Positions 40,854 through 45,642 of a stretch of DNA of 45,642 bases are shown here, piece by piece. Position 1 is the stretch's first letter. Each line of letters begins with the position of its first letter. The notes beneath the pieces were generated by a model that did no database searches, was not told where the DNA came from, and was given only the letters and a program-made list of their open reading frames with translations. The stretch covers positions 49,686 to 95,327 of the forward strand of contig PGYL01000016.1 in assembly GCA_002839645.1 (NCBI GenBank). Direction: 5' to 3'. Position numbers and translations under genes: made by a program. Source of the DNA: Methanomicrobiales archaeon HGW-Methanomicrobiales-2. Lineage in GTDB: Archaea > Halobacteriota > Methanomicrobia > Methanomicrobiales > Methanoculleaceae.

Positions 40854-41639
40854 ATGGCCGAAATCATGCAGTACGTCACCCGGGAGAGCGCCTTTCACCG
40901 CCTCCACCCGCTCACCAAACTGATCTTTGCCGCCGTCGTCGTGGCCCTTGCGGTGCTGACGAGCGATACCCTGATGCTCGCGGTCCTTGCCGGGGCGGTC
41001 GTAGCCGTAGCGGTAGTGAGTGGGCTCGCCCGCGACCTCCTTCGCCAGGTCCCCCTGTTGATCTCGCTCGTGGTGAGTCTGCTTGCCCTCACCATCCTCA
41101 CCATCCGGAGCGGGGATACCCTCGGCTACCTGGTCCCTCCGTCGGTCCCGGTCATCGGCGGGGCTTTCCCTGTCACGGCGGGAGCGATCGACCTTGCGCT
41201 CGCGATGTCGCTTCGGTTCGCGGCGATGCTCTTTGCGTTCCAGCTCCTGGTCATATCCACCCAGCCGCGCGACCTCGTCCACGTCATGGACCGCCTCCGG
41301 ATGCCTGTCGACTACACGCTCATGTTCCTGATTGCACTCCGGTTCATCCCGAGCCTGCAGCTCGAGGGGAAGCGGATCCACGAGGCGCAGCTCGCCCGTG
41401 CCTACAACCCGGGGAGAGGCCCTGCCGGCAGTATCAGGGGGCTCTTTCCCATCATCATCCCGCTGGTCTCAAACTCTCTCGGGAAAGCCACGGTCCTCGG
41501 TCTGACCATCGACCTCCGGGGCTACCGCTCCGGCAGGCGGACGCCGATGCGGGACCTCGCCCCGGGCAGGGTCGATGTCGCGGGGATCTGCTGCATGAGC
41601 CTTGCGGTCGCAGGGTATTTGGCCGTGCTGCTCGTATAA
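40854..41639 (+). CDS. ecfT: ECF transporter transmembrane (T) component
   Basis: A 261-residue membrane protein with about five to six helices and the two coupling motifs of EcfT proteins, here QLARAYNPGRG (about 181) and LRGYRSGRRT (about 222), which contact the ATPases. N-terminal YVTRESAFHRLHPLTKLIFA is typical. The ATG at 40854 follows AGGAGAAG and is 10 nt after the ATPase stop; the longer in-frame upstream extension is a shadow of the ATPase. Confidence 0.92.
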   Translation: MAEIMQYVTRESAFHRLHPLTKLIFAAVVVALAVLTSDTLMLAVLAGAVVAVAVVSGLARDLLRQVPLLISLVVSLLALTILTIRSGDTLGYLVPPSVPVIGGAFPVTAGAIDLALAMSLRFAAMLFAFQLLVISTQPRDLVHVMDRLRMPVDYTLMFLIALRFIPSLQLEGKRIHEAQLARAYNPGRGPAGSIRGLFPIIIPLVSNSLGKATVLGLTIDLRGYRSGRRTPMRDLAPGRVDVAGICCMSLAVAGYLAVLLV

Positions 41640-41645
41640 CCTGGT

Positions 41646-42071
41646 ATGTGCGGCGGTGCATCTCCCTCTCCCCATACCTCCCTTCCGGCAGCGTTCGAGT
41701 TTTACCTGGGCGGGAGCGTCGGGCCGTCCCTCTACGTCAGGCTCGTCGACGGCCGGCTCCTCTACGAGTGGGCGAGTGCTGGCGGCTACTCCGGGGTAGT
41801 GATGGAGGCGTCGCCCACAGAGGAGGAGTGGGTGAGGTTCCGGGAGGCCGCAACCCGGCTTGGGGTATGGGAGTGGGAGCCGGAGTACATCTCCGCCTAC
41901 TCCTGCTGCGATGTCACCTACTGGCACCTTCGGATGGAGATGGACGGGCACAGCACCGTTGTGCGGGGCGCGAACGCCTATCCGGGCTCGTCCGGGCCGG
42001 AGGTCTCACGGCAGTTCCGCGAGTTTCGCGCGGCGATTGAGCGGCTGATCGGGCGAGAACCCTTTTCTTGA
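41646..42071 (+). CDS. Hypothetical protein, about 141 residues
   Basis: I do not recognise this protein. It begins 6 nt after ecfT and has a plausible composition with many aromatic residues (LYVRLVDGRLLYEWASAGGY, WEWEPEYISAYSCCDVTYWH) and a charged helix at the C-terminus (SRQFREFRAAIERLIG). No signal peptide or membrane segment. It may be transcribed with the ECF operon but no functional tie is visible. The first 10-15 residues are low-complexity, so the true start could be slightly downstream. Confidence 0.7.
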   Translation: MCGGASPSPHTSLPAAFEFYLGGSVGPSLYVRLVDGRLLYEWASAGGYSGVVMEASPTEEEWVRFREAATRLGVWEWEPEYISAYSCCDVTYWHLRMEMDGHSTVVRGANAYPGSSGPEVSRQFREFRAAIERLIGREPFS

Positions 42072-42155
42072 GTTTCGGGAAGGTTCACAGGGGGCCATGC
42101 CCGTCATAACACTTGAGTTAACCTCATACTCTCGGATAACCAAGAGATCTGGCAT

Positions 42156-43121
42156 ATGGGCAATCTGAATGTTGCCGTGCTGGGACCCGCGGGGTACGCG
42201 AAGGACCTCGGGAAGAAGGGCACGGAATCCGATATCACCTTCTATAACCTGAAGAAGGGCGACGATACCGTCACCATCATCGAGCCTACGCGGTATCCCG
42301 AGCGGCTGGCCCCGCTCTTCTACGCCGCATCGATGGCGGATACGGTTCTCATCGTGGTGAGTGAGATCACTCCCATGCTCGGGGAGTGGGTGCTGATGCT
42401 CGATGAGGTGGGGGTAGAACAGGGCTGCATCATTCTCAGAAACTATGTAACGCCCGAGCAGATAGCGCCGCTCCTCCGCGGAACGGTGCTCGAGCACTAC
42501 GAGTTCGTGGACGCCGACCCGATCGCGCTGCGCGACCGCCTGCTCCGCGAGGCGCACGCCCGGCCCTCCGTCCAGCCCGGCGCCGGTGCCGTGGGAACGA
42601 TCCCCATCGATCACCATTTCAACGTCCGCGGCATCGGGACGGTCATTCTCGGCGGCGTGGTGCGAGGGGGTATAAAGAAGCACGATACCCTGAAGATCTA
42701 CCCCGGGGAGCAGGCGATCATGGTGCGCTCCATCCAGAAGCATGACGACGACTTCGACTGGGCCGCCGAGGGCGACCGCGTGGGGCTCGCGCTCAAGAAC
42801 ATCGAGTCCGACGACCTCGACCGGGGCTTTGTCCTCTCAGACGATCCCGCCATCCGGACCCGGACGACCCTTGAGGGCCGGGCGACGCTGGTCAAATACT
42901 GGCCGGCAGCGCTCACGGCAGGGACGGTGCTCCACATCGGCCACTGGATGCAGTTCATCCCGGCGCGGGTAGAGGCGGTACGGGATGACGGGAACTGGCG
43001 GCAACCGACGCTCACGCTTGCGCTGGAGAAAGATCTCGTCTACCTCCCCGGCGATATGGCGGTGCTCCACTACCTTGAGGGTGGGAAGCTCCGGATTGCC
43101 GGGCATATCGAACTGCCCTGA
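42156..43121 (+). CDS. EF-Tu/SelB-like protein with a degenerate GTPase domain (archaeal SelB-like family)
   Basis: A 321-residue paralogue of EF-1A/SelB. The beta-barrel domain 2 is well conserved (FNVRGIGTVILGGVVRGGIK, KIYPGEQAIMVRSIQKHDDD, GDRVGLALKNIESDDLDRGF) and domain 3 follows (ATLVKYWPAALTAGTVLHIG). The N-terminal G domain has lost its motifs: the P-loop position reads GPAGYAKDLG instead of GHVDHGKTT, and no DxxG or NKxD can be found. It is also shorter than working factors (about 400 or more). It fits the archaeal SelB-like group rather than a working selenocysteine factor. A role in translation or tRNA binding without GTP is inference. Confidence 0.85.
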   Translation: MGNLNVAVLGPAGYAKDLGKKGTESDITFYNLKKGDDTVTIIEPTRYPERLAPLFYAASMADTVLIVVSEITPMLGEWVLMLDEVGVEQGCIILRNYVTPEQIAPLLRGTVLEHYEFVDADPIALRDRLLREAHARPSVQPGAGAVGTIPIDHHFNVRGIGTVILGGVVRGGIKKHDTLKIYPGEQAIMVRSIQKHDDDFDWAAEGDRVGLALKNIESDDLDRGFVLSDDPAIRTRTTLEGRATLVKYWPAALTAGTVLHIGHWMQFIPARVEAVRDDGNWRQPTLTLALEKDLVYLPGDMAVLHYLEGGKLRIAGHIELP

Positions 43122-43375
43122 GCGGTTTTCCGGATACTATACTCTTTTTGTGCCTTGAGAGGATCTCCAGCAAGGGTGTGACGCCTCGGGTTCACCGTAC
43201 AATTGTCGAGGTCGCCCCGGAACCCATGCAAGGGTTTTCCTCTAGTACTCGTTGTCATGTAAGTCTATTCCCTTTCACGCCCTTCGCACTCCTCACGGCC
43301 TGCCCTCTGTGTGGGACCATGGGCATGCCCCTGCAGTGGACCGTGGGGATATCGCCTCGCGGGGGTGGGGCTGAC

Positions 43376-43398
43376 GGGGAGGGGGTCTCCCCCTCCCC
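43376..43398. terminator. Strong G/C hairpin
   Basis: GGGGAGGGGG (43376-43385) pairs perfectly with CCCCCTCCCC (43389-43398) over a TCT loop. There is no T run, so it may be an mRNA end structure rather than a classic terminator. Confidence 0.4.
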
Positions 43399-43428
43399 TG
43401 TCTCTACCGCATAATGGGATACCCGTAA

Positions 43429-43491
43429 CCCCCACCCCGCCCGGCCTCCGGCCTCCTCCACCCCCACCCCGCCCGGCCTCCGGCCTCCTCC
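43429..43491. repeat. Two tandem copies of a 32-bp C-rich repeat
   Basis: The unit begins CCCCCACCCCGCCCGG and ends CCTCCGGCCTCCTCCA; copy one is 43429-43460 and copy two 43461-43491, identical except for the last base. Each contains the internal GGCCTCCGGCC palindrome-like core. Confidence 0.85.
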
Positions 43492-43636
43492 CCCGCCCCT
43501 GGGGCGGGGGCAGTCATGGCGATATCCGGTGGAAAGCCGTGGTCTTCCGGGAGTATGGTGATGAGATGAGGGCCCTGTAGGGCAAAAGACGATTAATGGT
43601 TTCCGCGCTCTATCTAGAAGTGAGGAGGTTGGAACG

Positions 43637-43816
43637 ATGAGTGCTGCAGGAGAACAATATGTTGTCGATGAGCATGGGAACCGGGTTGCGGTTATTCTCC
43701 CGCTTCGGGAGTACGAGCAACTGCAGGAAGATCTTCATGACCTTGCCGTGGTAGCAGAGTGGCGTGAAGAACCGACCGCAGGGTTCGACGAGTTCAGGAA
43801 GCGGTACGGGCGGTAA
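43637..43816 (+). CDS. Phd/YefM-like antitoxin, intact
   Basis: A 59-residue antitoxin. EQYVVDEHGNRVAVILPLRE followed by EYEQLQEDLHDLAVVAEWRE is the DNA-binding half of the Phd/StbD type, and the C-terminal FDEFRKRYGR is the toxin-binding tail. GAGGAGG precedes the ATG by 8 nt. Its TAA shares a base with the start of the RelE-like gene, the classic coupled layout. The partner is broken, so the antitoxin is now alone, perhaps still repressing its promoter. Confidence 0.8.
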   Translation: MSAAGEQYVVDEHGNRVAVILPLREYEQLQEDLHDLAVVAEWREEPTAGFDEFRKRYGR

Positions 43817-43999
43817 TGACAGGGTACGCCATCCGCATCAAGGCGAGCGTTGAGAGATATAGCGACATTGCCGCGGGATGTTGTTTTGCGTATTCTCCAG
43901 GGTATAGAGACTCTATCAGAAACACCTCTGCCGTCTGGTGCATGCAAATTAAGCGGAGCAGAGTTTCTCTACCGTCGCAGCGCATATCGTGGGTTGTGA
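43816..43999 (+). pseudogene. RelE-like toxin, broken by a frameshift
   Basis: The frame begins as RelE toxins do (TGYAIRIKASVE) but shifts near 43849. In the other frame the RelE body continues as DIATLPRDVVLRILQGIETL, then SETPLPSGACKLSGAEFLYR and RRSAYRGL-stop (TGA 43997-43999). Two bases appear lost at GTTGAG|AGATATAGCG, and the final strands and catalytic C-terminus (the usual 'YEV ... RHR..Y') are missing too. The toxin is therefore dead in two ways. RelE toxins cleave mRNA on the ribosome. Confidence 0.82.
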
Positions 44000-44264
44000 C
44001 CCCAGCCCCCGGTAACGGCTATGCCGTCAGGGTCCGATCCCTCTTATCGTGATCTTCACGAATGTTCTCCGGTAAAAGAGGTTGCCAGCGCACCTCAGCC
44101 ATTTGCAAAGGACACCGTCAGTACTTGAACTCGTGGCTCGCTTCTCTCCTGGTGGCCTTCCCATAATCGTTATACTCCCAGGATACCGGCCGCATCCGGA
44201 GACCTGCATTCACGCCCGGCGAGTGTACCCCTCGGGGCAATCGCGATAGGAGTCAGGCAACTTT
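44000..44264. other. Intergenic region between the RelE remnant and mtrH
   Basis: I see no gene. Parts could be the decayed tail of the toxin gene. A terminator for mtrH lies at its right end. Confidence 0.4.
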
Positions 44265-44278
44265 AAAAAAAGGGGGGT
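44264..44278 (-). terminator. T-run terminator of the mtr operon
   Basis: The minus strand reads CCCCCCTTTTTTTAAAG immediately after the mtrH stop: a T7 run that ends the operon. Confidence 0.6.
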
Positions 44279-45316
44279 TTAGACGAGTCTGAAGAGTGGG
44301 TGAGTATCCACCTTGGGCTCGATACCGAGGTCGCGCACCGCTTCCAGCACAACGATATCGACGTAGGCCTGTGCGGTGATCATCGCCTCGACATTCTCGA
44401 TCGGGCCGTACATGATCAGGTCGGCACCGAGCGTGCTTGCAACCATGTTGCATCCGATATCGGGTGCAGACCAGGCCGCCTGGCGCATTCCATCCACGCC
44501 ACCGAGATAGTGGTGGGTGAGCTGCTCGATAAGGGCATCTTTGCCCTCGAGGCCGGCCAGCTGCTGGGAGGGGTTCTTCTTGGTTCCCTTCCACCGCTTC
44601 AGCCAGGTCCAGGAAACCGTCATGTTGTGGTAAGCACCACCGGTCGGCAGGCCGTGGATCGCCTTGCAGGCGAGAATCTCACGGTATGAACCGCCGGAGC
44701 CGAGACCGAGCGGGGTTGCTGCGGTATCGAGGATGGGGCGGGTGATGCCGCACTTCTCTGCGATCTCGAGCATACCGAGCTCCTGCCCGGCTACGCCACC
44801 CTCGACCAGAACCTTCTCACGGCCGGTGACCGACGGGTCGGCGGGGTTGAAGGCGAGGACGATGGCTGCGCTCACATCGCTCTTGGCCAGCGCTTCGATG
44901 TTCTCGGGTATGATCGAACCGTTGATCGAGTTGTAGATCGCACGGTCCGCGATGCCCGCCTGAGTGACGTAATCGCACGCATGGGCGAGCGCCGCCGGGA
45001 CGGAAGAGTCCATCAGGAACGCGGTCTTGTCGTCGATTCCACAGAACCAATCGATATAACTCTCGAAGGCCTCGCCGTATTCCGCGATGATCTGAATGAA
45101 GTGCGGAATGCCGGTGATATCCGAGAGTTCCCGGCAGCGGTTCCAGAGCGCCTCTGCCTTCAGCTTGTCGATCTTTCCGGTGTGGTCATCCAGAACAACT
45201 TCGTGTTTGTTGTAGAAGATGGATGCACCGAGCACGGTCGGGTACTCTCCAGGCTGCCCGCCGATCATGGTACCGTTGAAGTTGTGTACCGTCTGCTCTT
45301 TTTCGAACTTGAACAT
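44279..45316 (-). CDS. mtrH: Tetrahydromethanopterin S-methyltransferase subunit H
   Basis: A 345-residue MtrH, the soluble subunit that moves the methyl group from methyl-H4MPT to the corrinoid on MtrA, in the complex that couples methyl transfer to coenzyme M with sodium export. FKFEKEQTVHNFNGTMIGGQ, YPTVLGASIFYNKHEVVLDD and GLGSGGSYREILACKAIHGL, LGADLIMYGPIENVEAM are conserved, in a TIM-barrel fold. ATG 45316 matches homologues' start; a TTG nine bases upstream is in frame. GGAGG lies before it. It is the last gene of the mtr operon. Confidence 0.97.
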   Translation of the reverse strand: MFKFEKEQTVHNFNGTMIGGQPGEYPTVLGASIFYNKHEVVLDDHTGKIDKLKAEALWNRCRELSDITGIPHFIQIIAEYGEAFESYIDWFCGIDDKTAFLMDSSVPAALAHACDYVTQAGIADRAIYNSINGSIIPENIEALAKSDVSAAIVLAFNPADPSVTGREKVLVEGGVAGQELGMLEIAEKCGITRPILDTAATPLGLGSGGSYREILACKAIHGLPTGGAYHNMTVSWTWLKRWKGTKKNPSQQLAGLEGKDALIEQLTHHYLGGVDGMRQAAWSAPDIGCNMVASTLGADLIMYGPIENVEAMITAQAYVDIVVLEAVRDLGIEPKVDTHPLFRLV

Positions 45317-45331
45317 ATTCGTCAATCCTCC

Positions 45332-45642
45332 TTACAGGAACCCAACCAATTTGGGCAGTAATACCAACAACATCATGAATACAATCAAACCTGCAACCAG
45401 TCCGTACAGGATGCCGATGTCGCGCCCGACTTTTCGTCCGACGCGCTGGGCTATCTCTGCATCGACGAACTCGATCCTCTCTTCGATAGCGTTGAGCCGC
45501 TCTTCGATCTCGAGGAACTGTGGGTTTGCGCCTGCAGCGGCAACCTCTGCCGCCCCGCCTGCTTCCTTGACCTCAACAATCATGGGTTCTGCGCCGAACG
45601 CACCGGGATCTTTGGCCTTGAGTTCGTTGATCTTGGCCTTGA
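45332..45642 (-). CDS. MtrA C-terminal linker joined in frame to MtrG (subunit A-G fusion), 5' end outside the window
   Basis: The last 103 codons of a frame that is open to the window edge. The upstream part, KAKINELKAKDPGAF followed by GAEPMIVEVKE, matches the region that follows the corrinoid domain of MtrA (KDPGAFDADP in Methanosarcina). The downstream part, EERIEFVDAEIAQRVGRKVG then RDIGILYGLVAGLIVFMM, is the conserved MtrG signature and its transmembrane helix. No stop or gap separates them. The internal ATG at 45583 would give an 83-residue stand-alone MtrG, but the upstream MtrA-like residues are in the same frame. mtrF, which normally lies between, is absent. mtrH follows after 15 nt. 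Confidence 0.75.
   Translation of the reverse strand, partial: KAKINELKAKDPGAFGAEPMIVEVKEAGGAAEVAAAGANPQFLEIEERLNAIEERIEFVDAEIAQRVGRKVGRDIGILYGLVAGLIVFMMLLVLLPKLVGFL

Larger units (their letters stand above)
43122..43636. other. 515-nt intergenic region with C-rich repeats and hairpins
   Basis: No gene is supported. It holds a 10-bp perfect hairpin (43376-43398), two tandem copies of a 32-bp C-rich unit (43429-43491), and a G/C hairpin directly after them (CCCCGCCCC and GGGGCGGGG, 43491-43509). The frames here are low-complexity proline/arginine shadows. Confidence 0.55.

Noticed and set aside
43429-43491. CRISPR-like repeats
   Set aside because: Only two directly abutting copies with no spacers, and no cas genes nearby.

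Overview
The window looks like chromosomal DNA of a hydrogenotrophic methanogen of the order Methanomicrobiales, most like Methanoculleus. It is GC-rich, has archaeal ribosomal proteins (eS4, eL19, eL32, Rpp29 in the S10/spc cluster), TATA-box promoters often with very short or no leaders, and core H4MPT/F420 methanogenesis genes (mer, mtd, mtr). The genus assignment is inference from gene content and style; no search was run.

Layout. 1-729: a HepT/MntA-type toxin-antitoxin pair, toxin cut by the window edge. 1034-3991: AMP phosphorylase and a secreted repeat protein. 4253-11190: a cell-surface island with two large paralogous Ig-like/von Willebrand A proteins and, between them, the frameshifted stump of a third. 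11231-14633: tRNA-Arg, dUTPase overlapping an NrpR-type nitrogen regulator, and a convergent divergent-tubulin/FtsZ-like protein. 14975-18777: mer, a GalT-like HIT protein, an aldehyde dehydrogenase remnant with its middle deleted, mtd, and divergently a Tfx-type regulator. 18778-19592: a long gene-poor leader with a strong TATA box and many stem-loops. 19593-34278: a compact, mostly overlapping run rpl3-rpl4-rpl23-rpl2-rps19-rpl22-rps3-rpl29-rnp1-rps17-rpl14-rpl24-rps4e-rpl5-rps14-rps8-rpl6-rpl32e-rpl19e-rpl18-rps5-rpl30-rpl15-secY, then adkA, an EMC3/YidC-like insertase and cmk. 34275-36054 (minus): A-type ATPase subunits D and C without the rest of the operon. 36316-38600: GyrI-like protein, histone-deacetylase-like hydrolase, and a secreted S-layer-type protein broken at a C9 run. 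38839-41639: a complete ECF transporter (S, fused double ATPase, T). 41646-43121: an unknown protein and an EF-Tu/SelB-like protein that has lost its GTPase motifs. 43122-43999: repeats, then an intact antitoxin with a broken RelE toxin. 44279-45642 (minus): mtrH preceded by a reading frame that joins the end of MtrA to MtrG.

How it fits together. Most of the window is housekeeping: translation, secretion, nucleotide kinases, methanogenesis. The accessory parts are the surface-protein island, the two toxin-antitoxin loci, the orphan ATPase pair and the broken genes (third surface paralogue, aldehyde dehydrogenase, S-layer protein, RelE). The points most worth following are the MtrA-MtrG fusion, the mosaic surface-protein island, the structured leader before rpl3, the G-domain-dead elongation factor paralogue and the divergent tubulin-like protein. 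I did not find a defence island, CRISPR array, transposase or prophage.
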